DNA of 64,000 nt from Wuchereria bancrofti (taxonomy: Eukaryota > Nematoda > Chromadorea > Rhabditida > Onchocercidae). Shown here piece after piece: positions 38,701 to 50,273 of the stretch (within the stretch, counting starts at the first letter, position 1; each line of letters opens with the position of its first letter). The DNA is taken from assembly GCA_005281725.1 (NCBI GenBank), contig SSBO01000009.1:9083795-9147794 (forward strand). The letters are read 5' to 3'. The notes under the pieces were generated by a model. It did not search any database. It saw nothing but the letters and a program-made list of their open reading frames with translations, and had not been told where the DNA came from. A program made the position numbers and the translations under genes.

Positions 38701-40112
38701 TTGGAAGTATAAAGAATAAATTATAATAGCTTAGGATCACTCATCAAATTCCTCTTTGAAAAGAAAGTTTGAATTTGCACAGGTCAAGCAAATATGCATT
38801 ACCATAATAAATCATAATAAAGTTAGCATAATATCTTATGTTTATTCAGCTTAACAAAAGAAAAATTAAGGATGCAAATATAAATTAGACAAAAAAAACA
38901 TGAAATTATCAAAAAGTTTTGAAATACTTACTCCTCAACTAGCTTCCCAAGAGTATATGCTAACAAGAAAGCATCCTTGCTAGTGGAGATAAGTCCACCC
39001 ATTATACAATCTTTATCAGTTTTACGAATTTTCGTTTCTAGCTCTGGATCATCGGCATCTTCGTGTAAATGGATGTTCTCCTGAAAATAGTATTTCTTTT
39101 TAAACGCGTAATGGTGCCACGAATTAAATTTGAAGCAACAATTTATGAAAAATATTACTAACCCAAATTTAAGATATCAAATATTTTGGTACAATAGTGT
39201 TTTCATTTCAAACAGTAACAGCGCATAAACAAAACCTCATGTTTTTGAATAAAACTCCGCATATGTGCAATATTATCCAATTTTCGCCCTTGATCCAAAA
39301 ATTGCACCAGCGAATGTGGTTGTACCATATGAAATGGTGAATCAGGCTGAAAAGGAAAATTCTTGAAGTAATAACTAAAAAAATTAATAAGTGAATTTCA
39401 ATATGATTAATACGACTTCAGCATTTTTCACCCTAAAATTTCAAGAATAATTTCTTGCTTGAAGTATTTCGAAAATAAGTGAAAAAAAAAATTGAAATGA
39501 AAAAGAAACTACGCAAAAAATGAAATGATAAATTTTTATACATATAAAATTTCACTTAAAAAAAAAACAAAAAAAACCATAATAACTTATCGACCAATCA
39601 AAACTTTTATTAAAAAGCTTTCAGAAGTCTCAAATACAATTATTTCAACAGAAATGTTCGTGGCGTTTCATGCCAAGTTTCCACAATCTTTTGATTTTTC
39701 AATATTTCCAACTGTATTATTTAACAGTTACTTTAGTAAAAACAAATTTGCAAACATAACTAACAACAGATTTTATTGTAAGTCCATCATCGGTAACCAT
39801 CCAATGAGTAAAGCATAATCCATCATATAAAAACAATGGTAGTATGAAGAGAAGGCAAGTTTCGGCAAATATTCCCAATATCATTTTACTTATTACTTTT
39901 TTAATGAATCTGAAAAAGTTTTAAACACTTTAAATAAGACCGAAATTCTTCCAAATTACATCATTTTAAGTGCATATATCGTTTGGTTGCGTATTTCATG
40001 CCATTCAAATATGATACATACAAAAGGAAAAAATTTTAATTAATAATTTAATACAACATTCGAAATTTTTACAACAAAATAAACCATAAAATTATACCTT
40101 TGCATTCATCAT
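28327..40112 (-). CDS. TTC17: Tetratricopeptide repeat protein 17 orthologue
   Basis: In vertebrates TTC17 is a TPR scaffold linked to actin polymerisation and cilia. Exons 5' to 3': 40098-40112 (tentative), 39236-39346, 38932-39080, 38439-38550, 38107-38223, 37895-38004, [37707-37793 optional], 37397-37493, 37197-37340, 36855-36955, 36598-36710, 36300-36439, 35670-35869, 35365-35514, 35155-35275, 34694-34837, 34364-34471, 33561-33692, 32928-33074, 32457-32618, 32074-32140, 31666-31748, 31012-31104, 30765-30833, 30495-30599, 29908-30141, 29596-29683, 29238-29362, 28842-28985 and 28327-28452. All join in phase to about 1,168 residues, close to the vertebrate length. Three TPR blocks begin with related helices: AALYWRIKGDA, AALYWRIVGAP and SALYWRVKGDA. 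A spacer carries LPQLFLSPDNKGF, and the region before the last TPR block has NLSEFIDFQ and LTLDHLPAYH, both family landmarks. The N-terminus is the weak point: the first exon (MMNAK) is a guess and lacks the signal-peptide region expected upstream. Confidence 0.9.
32707..32752. repeat. (AT)n dinucleotide repeat
   Basis: About 22 uninterrupted AT units in a TTC17 intron. Confidence 0.95.
37707..37793 (-). other. Possible in-frame cassette exon of TTC17
   Basis: This 87-bp segment is open in the frame required by both neighbours. The previous exon leaves two bases, this one starts with one and ends with two, and the next starts with one. It encodes a helix-pair-like stretch (SISLIIFGYTKESLVAI then RFAVLHLYPG). 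Its splice sites are weak (acceptor ATATTGAAAG, donor GTCTTT). The vertebrate protein aligns best when it is skipped. Confidence 0.35.
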
Positions 40113-40339
40113 TTTAAAATTTTGAAATTCTCACTTATGATCCATTTATTTCACTTTAATTGTATATTTTTGTATAATATATCATAATAATACAACCACG
40201 GAATGAAATGTATTGATAAAATTTTGATTATTATTTATTTATTAACAGTGGCGATATTCTGTTCTCTTTACATACCAAATGTAACTTATTTGTTATTAAC
40301 AATGAAATAACAAATTATATAAAGTGGATATGAAAAATT

Positions 40340-40866
40340 AATTAAAAAAAGAAAAGTTAGTAACAAAATAGAAAATACAAATAAAAACAGAGGATAGAAA
40401 AATGGAAATAAAGTAAAAAATTCAAACACAAAATAAGCAAAAAAAATATTGATAAGAATAGAAAAAGGGAAAAGTATAAATAGAAATAGAGGACTGAGGA
40501 CTAATGAGGGAAAAATAGAAATAGAGAGAGAGAGAGAGAGCGAGAAAGAGAGAATGACAAATGGAAAATGAGAAACTAATAAAAAAGTGGAAATGGGAAA
40601 ACTTAAAGGAAAAAAAGTGGAAATGGAAAAATTGAAGTAGAAAAATAAAAGTAAAAAATTAGAAAAATAAACAGAGAATAAGAAAAATAGAAACAAAATG
40701 ACAGAAGCAGGAAAGCAAAAATAGAAAAAATCGAAAAATGGAAAAAACAAAATTGGAAACAGAAAGAAAAAGTGGAATAATGGAAATAAAAACAAGAAGT
40801 AAAAAATGGGAAAAGGAAAACAAAAAATGAGATTAAGGAAAATAAAAATAAAAAAGTGGAAAAATG
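40340..40866. repeat. Long polypurine tract
   Basis: On the + strand this half-kilobase is mostly A and G, built from imperfect GAAAAATGGAAA-like words and including (GA)n at about 40523-40542. The complementary strand yields a 200-residue open frame (40286-40888) rich in Phe, Leu and Ser that has no splice sites or domains and is rejected as a gene. Confidence 0.8.
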
Positions 40867-41247
40867 CACGTCTCTCGTACGTCAACACGCACGTACGTGA
40901 CGGCCACTTGTAGCGGGATATTTTGTGACTCGGACCACCGAATTAGAAATGTCAAACTGTTATTATTTGGTTAAATAGTTTTGATCGTATTCTGTAAGTA
41001 GTGCTATAACTTTTTTGAATATTTCTATGTAAAAAGAAAATTAATTTGATAATTCCAAAATTTCTTGAAATTGTAAAATGCACTGAAATGATACGTATCG
41101 CATTAAAAAATTTTATTAATTTTATCATATGACAAATATAGAAATTGTTAGTATCGTTATTACGTAGAAGTGACTAGCATTATATTATATCATAGTGGTC
41201 ATTATTTGAAAGTGGTTAGTAGCGTTGGTGCGTGAACGTTGCGTCGC

Positions 41248-41257
41248 ATCACGTGAT
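41248..41257. promoter_or_regulatory. Palindromic E-box ATCACGTGAT
   Basis: A perfect 10-bp palindrome with a CACGTG core about 400 bp upstream of the MED29 start codon, in the divergent promoter region. Such sites are bound by bHLH-Zip factors (USF, MAX, TFEB types). Use here is inferred. Confidence 0.35.
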
Positions 41258-41656
41258 CAGTTGCATATAACAGTGCTAAGTGAAATTGAATGATACTATA
41301 TATGGCGTACCATCCACTCATTTTGACGTGAGTGATTCATCATGTGATAAAATAATTATCTCGTTATAAGGAAGGTATAAATAGTAAGAAACGTAAAAAT
41401 CAGTTTTTGGAAAGCGGTGTGAGTAAATATAGATAAATAAATAGAAGTTTTATTTAGCTTGATTTTTAAGTAGTTTAAATCAAAGCTAAGAAATTAATAG
41501 TTTAGGAATAATAAAGTAAATGTAAAACCTAATTATATAGATTATGAAGTTTTTTGGTATTTTTGGTATGCACTTTTCCAGCGGTTTTTATCAATTTCCT
41601 TTTTCTATCAATTGAATTCCAGATAAATTCGAACTTCTGTAGGTAAAATAACAACA

Positions 41657-44600
41657 ATGTATGGGCATCAGTCGATTCCACGATCGGTAAGTGCCGGACA
41701 GTTGAACGCGATGATGTCACATCCTGGAATGGTGATTACTTCGCAGCAAATGATGAATACGGTTTGCTTTACGGTTACTTCTTATTATATTTCACTTATT
41801 AATCAGCGAACGAATGCTATCCTTCTGCACTTACTATCTCTTTAAACATTTTTTCTTACTTATAGGTAAGTAAACCAGTATGATTCTGTATTTTGGAATT
41901 GAACTTTTGGTAATTTTAAACTTGGAGAAAATATCCAGCATTTCTAAGTTTACTTCTTTCAAAGAAAGGAATCTTTTCTTTTTCAAACTGCTCATTTTTC
42001 TTTTCTTCTTTTGCTTTTAATTTTTGAAATTCCGAAGAGATTTAGCACAAAAAATAAAACGAAACCGGAAGGGGAAAGGAGGAGAAACGATCAAGACTAA
42101 TAAAAGAATTATTATAGCATATTTTAGCAGTTTTGAGACTTTTCGATTATGATATTGACTGATTGTTCACATGTAGGTGATGTTAATGATTTGCAGCTTC
42201 ATAGGCGTGTGTAATTTGGTACCACAAATTAATTATTTACTTTAGATCATATATGGCTAACTACTTTAAATCGAAGCTCACCCTATTCTCTACTTTCCAA
42301 TTACAGTAAGAAATGGAGTGAAGTTTTCATTTTTTTTTTTTGAAATTTCAGCCTCAAGGTGTAATGGTTTCCCAGGCCGGCTATCCGCAAGGTATGATCA
42401 ACACCGGTCAACCACAGATGATGCCATCACAGACTCATATGGGTCAACAAATGATAAATACACATATGGGTGTTGTACAAGGCCTAAATCAACCAGGGCA
42501 CATGAACGTACAACATCAACAAATGCAACAGATGCAGCAAGTTCAGATGGCACCACAGCAAGCATATATTCAGGTGAAATTCATATTTAATTAACGCTTT
42601 TTTTAGCCTTTTTGACGTTATGCTGGAAGCCGCTAATTAAAGGTGACCATATAACGTGAAATAAATCACTTATGCAGTGAATAATTCTTCAATTCCAAAC
42701 AAATTCTTATGAAATAAGTAAGAATTTACTAAATTTCGATCAATTTTGTCTGGTGTTCTTCATTTTGAGTGGACAGATGATTGGAGCTCTTTGTCTTAAG
42801 TTGTTGACAGCATAATATTCCATTTCATTTTCTTTTTTTTATTTATTCAATTTTTTATCCCCGTGAAAAATTTTCTCAATTTTTTAATTTTTTACAGTCT
42901 TTTTTATAAAAATTTATTTTCAAAAATTTTAAGCAGCAAGGTATGTCACATCCAAATTTCGTGAATGGACAAGCGCGGAGTCCAGCTGTTGGACCTGGCC
43001 CACAGGGAATTTCAGTAGGTTTTTTGAAATTTTTTTTTCTCAAATTCAAATTTTAGGAGAAGTATTATGCAGAGAAAACATTTTTAAAATTTTTATACTT
43101 CAGATATCAATAGATACTTTTCGTTTTTACAGCAACAAGGAACGCCAGGTAGACCATCTTCAACTAGTGGACCGCCGTCAAATAACCCTCAAACACCTCT
43201 GAATGTTATCTCAAACTTAAATCCATCATCACAGCAAGTTTCTACACCTGCAACTCCTCAACAAGCTCCATCATCTGTACAGTCTACTACTACCCAGGAT
43301 AACATATCAACACCTACCATAGTACCACCAGATCCGGTATCATTAGCCAGGAACCTATTACTGCGAGATCTTCGGTATTCGCTACAAGTAAGGCAACAGT
43401 ATTACAACTAAATTTCACAAAATAGTTTTTATTTGTCCAGTTTGAGGATTGTTTTGAAATATTTGTGCTAAATTTGGCTTAAAAATTCGTCTTTTAACCT
43501 TTTCTCTAATTGTTTAATCGGATCATTCTTACCCAGTTTTCTGTCTTATTCTCTAAAAAGCTGTATTTTTCGTCCTGTTTTTTAGCTCTTTGAATTTGAT
43601 TTTAAATCTTTAAAAGGAATGGAGCAAAACAGCTGCTGAAGTGGTACGGCCTTCGACTTTACGGCAGGATGGATCCAGCAGTGCGATGCATAATCCAATG
43701 TCTGTCAATCCCCAGTCAGTGAATCCGCAGTCAGTGAATCCGCAGTCCGTGAATCCGCTCTCAGCAAACCCAAGTTCAGTAAAATCATTAGATGAGCCAA
43801 AGTCGGTCGAAAATTTGGAAAAAAAGATTTTAAGTCCAAATGAAGCATATATCAATGCATTTGATTATTTCCTCGGAACATGTGATCAAATTGAAAATGA
43901 TATTGTAAGTTTTGTTAATAATTTACGAATTTATTGCTTAATGGTTTGCATTGACCATAGGTAAAACCGATGATTAAAATCCCAAGATAGAAAATATAAA
44001 GAAGGAGTAAGGACGAAAATTTAAAAGAAATGGAAGAGAACGGGAATAATTGATGATATACTTTTAATATTCTTAGCGAAATCATACAGTTTTATTGTGC
44101 TGTCTTTTCAAATTATTCCTAAATAAAGTGTTGTTATTCTATGCTATACCCGCAAATTACAAATATGTTAAAATTAATTTATCTTGGTTAATCTTCACAG
44201 ATGGTTGTGCAAGAAGCTCAGAAGCAGAGCGTTAAATTTGATAAAATGTTTGCTGGTGAACTGAAAATAGTTGGTGAAATGGCGAATGTGAATTATTCGC
44301 AGTATGCCCAAGGTTACGTGGAATCAACGGCAAGGGTTCGGAATGCGATTACTCGTACTTTGAAGAATCTCAATGCCACAATGGAACGAATGAATGCTGC
44401 AAAAGTGGTTAGTATTTAAGGTATCTGTTTTAATAATTTAGAATTCGTCTATATTATTTGTTCGTAGGTTGATGTTTGTAGACGAAGTTTACTGGTTTAT
44501 TTCTGTTATTTCAAAATCATACTTTATTAACTGGAGCTTCGAATTCAAATCACTGGCTTATCAAATTGACTACAAAAGATTAGAAGTTTTTGTTTCAATT

Positions 44601-44688
44601 TTCGGCATTTAAATATGCATAAAGCAGGCTGTACTGTAGTTTTATTTTGCAGGTTCAAAAAGATGTTGAAGAGAAAATGGCGATGTGA
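41657..44688 (+). CDS. mdt-29: Mediator complex subunit 29
   Basis: A nuclear subunit of the Mediator coactivator (Intersex/MED29). Seven exons: 41657-41761, 42352-42573, 42937-43014, 43133-43387, 43617-43904, 44201-44407 and 44653-44688, all in phase, 396 residues. Residues 1-200 are Gln/Met/Pro-rich and likely disordered. Family similarity begins at DPVSLARNLLLRDLRYSL (about 202-219), continues in EWSKTAAEVV, then in FDYFLGTCDQIENDI (about 302-316) and the last helices (NYSQYAQGYVESTARVRNAI). The worm protein is about twice the vertebrate length because of the N-terminal tail and an insertion carrying SVNPQ repeats (43704-43773). Start: the ATG at 41657 is the first in frame after the CCAG acceptor at 41622. 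It is divergent from TTC17 and convergent with the next gene. An AATAAA at 45155 may be the poly(A) signal. Confidence 0.85.
43704..43778 (+). repeat. 15-bp coding minisatellite (SVNPQ repeats)
   Basis: Units of 15 bp of the type TCAGTGAATCCGCAG encode SVNPQ four to five times, decaying to SANPS and SVKS. It lies in exon 5 of the MED29 gene, within an insertion between conserved helices. Confidence 0.85.
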
Positions 44689-45474
44689 ATTTTCCAGCAT
44701 GAAGAAACTGTTGTATTGCAACATATGTGTTTGTCTTTTGTATTTTATATAATGACGTTTCGATTTTAGCGAGTATATTGAGCTAATAATTGGATGATAA
44801 TATCAAATTATGCATTTGAATATTTCATTATGACGCATGCAGTATTCAGAAAGTAGAAATTCTATTTCTTGTTCGTTTACACTTCGGATTGATTTCATCG
44901 GAATCAAAAAAGATATTGTAAGCGATTTGCAAGCAATCTTATCCATTAATTTTAATCAGTTTTAATTTTCAAGCCTTATTGTCATTTAGGTTTGCTGCTT
45001 AAATTACAAAAGTGATGTTAGTTTCGGGACTGAAATCTTTTAAATTACTTCTTACCAGTTTTGTTTATTTGTCACCAGAAAACAGGAATGAAAATTATTG
45101 AAATTAACACTTATGACTTTGTAAACCTTATAATGATTTTGACGTCGAAATGATAATAAAGCTTAAAAATTAAAAGTGATTAAAATAATTGACTAGAATG
45201 AAAGCCTATATAGATTGTTTGTAAATTTCATGTAATGCCTTTTTCTATGAAATCTATTCGATAGCTGAACTGTAATAATTCAACTTGTTAAGAGAAAAGA
45301 CTTCTTTTTTTTTTTAAAATTTCCTTTATCATCCTCAACGCTTCATCAATTACTTTCTTCATCTACATGTTTTAAGGTTTCTATTTTATATTTATTTTGT
45401 GCATAATTTAAAATATACATAAAATATTTGCATCATTTTATTTGTAAAATGGATGGAATTTCTAGCAAATCGTA
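44689..45474. other. Convergent 3' flanks
   Basis: Between the stop codons of MED29 (+) and the secreted protein (-). It contains AATAAA at 45155-45160. No coding segment was seen. Confidence 0.6.
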
Positions 45475-47902
45475 TCACTGTTCTTTCACACAATCCGTTC
45501 TTTTGTCCATCTGTTGCAGTGCTTTATATAGCCACCATAATCGTTCCATTATTTCCATTTCATTTTGATTTTTTCTTGGAATAGTTTGTTTTGTTGATAT
45601 TGTTGTTTCTTCTGTGAGTATTTCTCGTGTATTTTCGGGAGTACTTTTTATATTTATCTCCATGGATTTGTTTCCGTCGGTTATTATCGTATTTTCAAAT
45701 CTGAAAACCAAGAAAAAAAAAAACAAAAAAGTATCTTGGAATTTTACAGTGTTAAAGGTGAAATGGTTAAATATTGAGCTATTTGATAAAATATTAATGT
45801 TTCTAAGACCTAAAAATTCAGAAACTTTTCTTACCTTTTTGAATTCTCAGTAACGATTTCATCAACTGCACTGCTTTTTGATGTTTTTACGGGCGGGAAT
45901 GGTTTAGCTTCTGTGATCATTTTATGTCGAAGTAAAAGTAATTGCCATATTGGTATTGGCCTTTTTGGCTCTATTTCTGGCAAACTCGTAATTTGCGAAG
46001 TTTCTTGTTGATTCTAAAATTTTCATTTTAATTTGAAACTTATTTCATTCCTGATCATTGTTAAATCATTTCATGTTTTCTTTCATTAGCAATATGTCAA
46101 TTTGTTTCTAAACTATTAAACATCTACCAAATCAAAAATCTCTTTACATCTTTAAATAAATTAGCTTTCTACTTAATGTAGCTAAAAATTTAATCGATAA
46201 AGCATTATTTGCTTAGTGATATTTGCAAAGGCTACAAATGATTAATCAGCTCCCTCATCAAATAAAACTACAAAATTCTATCGTAATATTTTAGATTTAA
46301 TACATACAGCATAATTCTTATTTAAATTTGAATTTGTTACTGTGTTATCACTTTCCCATTCATTGTTTTCATCAATAATTGTTGTATTTAAAATTCCATA
46401 TTGTGTATCACATATTGCTGTTGCATAGCATCGTGAAATCATCTATGAAACAAAATTGATACAATGATGAATTTTGGGGAAGTATTTATTGAAATTTCAA
46501 ATATTTAAAAATAATCCAATAATTCATTCTAGCAATTAATCCGAAATATTTACTACAATGCAACAACTATCATTAACTAACATAACTTTCATTTATAAAA
46601 AGAAAAATGAAATTTCCAAATATTTACTACAATACAACAATATAGCAATATTAGCTATATAAATTAAAAGTAAATAAATTAATAAAACAAAATTAATTGA
46701 ATTTTTTTCACTTATAAAATTTTGAGTTTTTGATAACACTTTTTTTTCAAAATGATAAAACCTGTCGAATGTAGCTTTTAGTTTTGTATGGATCATTTCG
46801 ATATTGCATGAGGAATGAGTTAAATGCAGAATTATTTTTGCAATAGGTTAAATCAGCTACATTTTCACATCGAAATTTTAATATTTCACCTGAGAATAAA
46901 AATAATAAGGAATTGGTAGTGAAATATTTTTAAATTATTTGTTAACTACCAAAATTGGTGAACCAAGATTAGTGAAATTTATTAACTAAATTAAATTTAT
47001 TGATCATCAATCACAAATTAGTTTTTGTAATACTTGCATCCTTAACATTTATCATCTAATTTGAGTAAACCAATTCAATTTCGATAATTATTTATTTGTA
47101 TTGTTTGTGTCGTATGAAAACATACAAAAATAAAAAATCTAAAAAAAAGAAAATTTCGATATCATATCATATCATAACAGTTCTACGCAAAGAAGACACT
47201 ACTTTTAGTATTAAAAAGATATAATATTGATTCTTTCATTATTTAATTTTATTTTCGATCGTTTCGTTTATTTTATTTTACTACTAGCTACTTCCATCTG
47301 AAATATGCAAAAATATTTTCCTAGCTTAAATCACTAAATTAAAAATAAAATGGAAGAATTGATACCTTGTTCATAGCAATAATTAAAACACATTGTACCA
47401 AAACCAACATGTTGACAAATATTTTTTTCGATTTGATAAATATTTGCGCATGTTTTTTTATACTAAAATAAAATTAAAGAGTAGAAAAAAAAAACCTTTT
47501 TTTTTCCTTGATAATGAAGGAAAAAATGTCGGAGGTAAAAGATATGATTTTGACAAGTTTTTCATTTAAATGATTAACCTTAAAATTAGAGCCAACAGGT
47601 TCATGTGCACCAATTTGCGGTAAAATCCATGTTTTATCAATAGTTGAAATAAGTCTATTCAATTTTTGAACATCCAAGGTTTTAGCATTTATTGAATTTA
47701 AATTTGAAAATGATTCGTCAACATCAATTATTCGTTTCACTGATTGTTCATTATTTTGATTAAACTGACCTATAAAAAAGAATTCATTAAATTGACCTAT
47801 AAAAATATTATAGTTTAACTGAAATGCTAAATAAATACAAAGTATTAAATTTTTTTAAGTTGAATAATGGCACTAACAGTAATAATAACAATGAAGATAA
47901 CG

Positions 47903-47933
<31 letters not shown>

Positions 47934-48069
47934 TAACAATAATAATAATAAATAATAAAATATTAATGAATACGAGAACTAATAATAAATATGACAAACC
48001 TTCAGCTAATTGAAATATACAAAGGAATGAGCAAAATAAATTCAGCAACACCGATAAGATAAGCTTCAT
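45475..48069 (-). CDS. Secreted Cys-containing protein, unrecognised
   Basis: Seven exons in phase: 48000-48069, 47579-47769, 47366-47462, 46762-46889, 46308-46442, 45835-46013 and 45475-45700, giving 341 residues. The N-terminus MKLILSVLLNLFCSFLCIF is a classical signal peptide. The central part has eight cysteines in about 110 residues (KTCANIY, NICQHVG, TMCFNYCYEQG, FRCENV, TYCKN, SRCYATAICD) and looks like a small disulphide domain. The C-terminal third is Thr/Glu/Lys-rich and acidic-basic mixed, with one more Cys near the end (TDCVKEQ). Potential N-glycosylation sites are present (KNNS, NTT, NKS). I cannot assign a family; an extracellular nematode-specific protein is the plain reading. 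Confidence 0.75.
47878..47960. repeat. (AAT)n microsatellite
   Basis: AAT repeats with AAC and ATG interruptions in intron 1 of the secreted-protein gene. Confidence 0.85.
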
Positions 48070-50273
48070 AATCTAAATTTCGTTAAATTTTAGAAAAAAT
48101 TCGCCATATCCGAAATTTTGTTTATTTTTTTGAGACACAATTTAAATTTAGTTTATTGATTTCCTTTTTCACGCAAATTAAAACGTTTAATTAATGACTC
48201 AAAGGCAGAATTACCTGTTATTTAACTTGAAAACATGCATTTCAAAATATTTGAAAATAAATCTATTTAATTAATTAGCAACACTAATATACTGTATGAT
48301 TACAATGAAAATTTTTTCGAAATTTAAAAATCAAAATATTCATAAAATACTCCACATTTCATTGTTATAATTTATTTACTTATTGAAGTTGTATGTTACA
48401 TTTTCAGTGCATTTTATAGTGTTAAATTAATTTGTTTAGCATTAAACCATAATTTTGTAAAAGATTTTTTATTTTATCGATAAAATGCAAAGTAAAATGT
48501 TTTGTTAGATTTTGATTGAATTAAAAATTGTTTTTTAGATATGAATCAATAAAATAAGAATGATTATAAGCAGTTGAAATAGTGCAAACAATTTAACATA
48601 ATTAAATAAACAAAGATAATTCTTTAAAAAAAAAAAGAAAAAAAACTCAGAACAAGTCTAAAGGAATAAGTTTTGACATATTTAAAACTATCTTTAATAA
48701 CTATTTGTAATCATTAAAACTTATCATATTGATGATAACTGAAGTAATTTAATTTTCATCAGATTTAGTTTAACATATATTAATAAAATCAAGAAAAAAA
48801 TAAATGAAAAAAGTTATTTTAAAACAAAATATCTATTGCTATTGATCAATTATAGCACAGAAGAATGATTGCTCAGTTTAATTTTTAATTCTAATTTTAA
48901 TAAAATTAACATCTTCTAAATCATTCTACGAAATTTAAAAAATGAATTAAACAAAAAAGAAACTTTTGATGGAAAAAGAATTTACTAATTCAAACAGAAA
49001 TGTAAAATATGAAACTAATACCTTTCTATCGTTTAGTTTGCTTAATTTAAATACGATTTGTATTAAATGATCATTTAGCACATCGGAGCATTTGAATGTT
49101 TAAACAGGAATAACTGTCACGATTAGCAAACTTAAAAATGAATTAAAAAACCTGTAGAGAAATAATTCAAAAATTGTTTGAATTACCAAATTATACTATA
49201 ATATAAAATAATATTACAAAAAAAAAAGGAAAAAAAAATTTAATTTTACAGTTTACAATTGTAAAATTAAAAATATTTCCTTCATTACTTTTCACGCAAA
49301 AGTAGAGAGTAACTTGAAAATGAAAGAAAAATTATTTCAGCATGAAAAAAGTTTTGATTTGGTCAAAAAATAAACAAAAAATTTGTTTTTGTTTAATAAA
49401 TTTCAAATTAATTAAACATTTCTTGCTTACAAAGTAAATTTTGATTTAATTTATTATATTATTTAATAAATAAGTCTTAATAAATTATATTGATCTTAGT
49501 AAATGAATTTCAAATGAAATTCATTTTTTAAATTTTATTACGCAAAGTTTAAGAGATTTAATTCTTTTCATTTTCAATTTTTGAGATTATTCTACATAGT
49601 ATTTCTTTTAATCGTGTTCTACTAATTGAATGTTAAAATAATGGGTATATTTTTTTCTGATACAAATAAGATTATTTAAATTTTAAGTTCCAATGATTAA
49701 ATATTAATTCTCAAATTTTTTTTTTTTAATAAATTTAGAAACTTTTTATGACTTCTTACTTCTTTTTTTCATGATAAAGAAACAAAAAAAGAATTTTTTT
49801 CTGCAAATTTTATACAAAATTTAAACAAAATAAATATAAAAGAAAATAAAATTGAATTCTAATTAATTTTTGAATTATTATAATCAGAATTTTTCAAAAA
49901 TAATATTTTATTCTCTTTTTTCCTCTTCCTTCACTTTTTTTTTACAATTTTTAATTATCTTATATTTAGTCTCTCAGAAAATAATATTTTGTTATTTTTT
50001 TTTCGCATCCAGTCATTGTTATACTTAAACAATTATTTGACAGTTATCAGTGAAATGAAATGAATGACCTAATTCATTTTGACCCAAATAACTATATAAT
50101 TAGATGATATCAGATTTAACAGTTTAACCCTATTAAAACTGTTATCATTTCAAATTTCCTCTTTGCCTCTTCTCTTCTCTCTCTCCCTCTCCTTTTCTCT
50201 CTCTCTCTTAATATTTTATTTTACTTTTTTGTTTATTGTTTTTCATTTTTTGGTTCTCGATAATTTGCTAACA
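48070..50273. other. Divergent intergenic region
   Basis: Very AT-rich spacer between the secreted-protein gene (-) and the transporter (+). A CT-rich tract (about 50160-50210) sits just upstream of the transporter start. No exon-like segment is visible. Confidence 0.6.

Larger units (their letters stand above)
40113..41656. promoter_or_regulatory. Divergent TTC17 / MED29 intergenic region
   Basis: About 1.5 kb between two head-to-head genes. Nearest TTC17 is a strongly purine-rich (+ strand) tract to about 40866. This changes abruptly to a CpG-bearing block (about 40867-40930) with the palindrome CACGTACGTG. A second palindrome, ATCACGTGAT, lies at 41248. The tail toward MED29 has two acceptor-like sites (TTTTCCAG at 41572-41579 and ATTCCAG at 41616-41622) that could take a spliced leader or a 5' UTR intron. 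Shared promoter use is inferred. Confidence 0.5.

Noticed and set aside
40286..40888. 200-residue open frame on the minus strand
   Set aside because: It is the complement of a polypurine tract and is almost entirely Phe, Leu, Ser, Ile and Pro. It has no domain and no homology that I can see.
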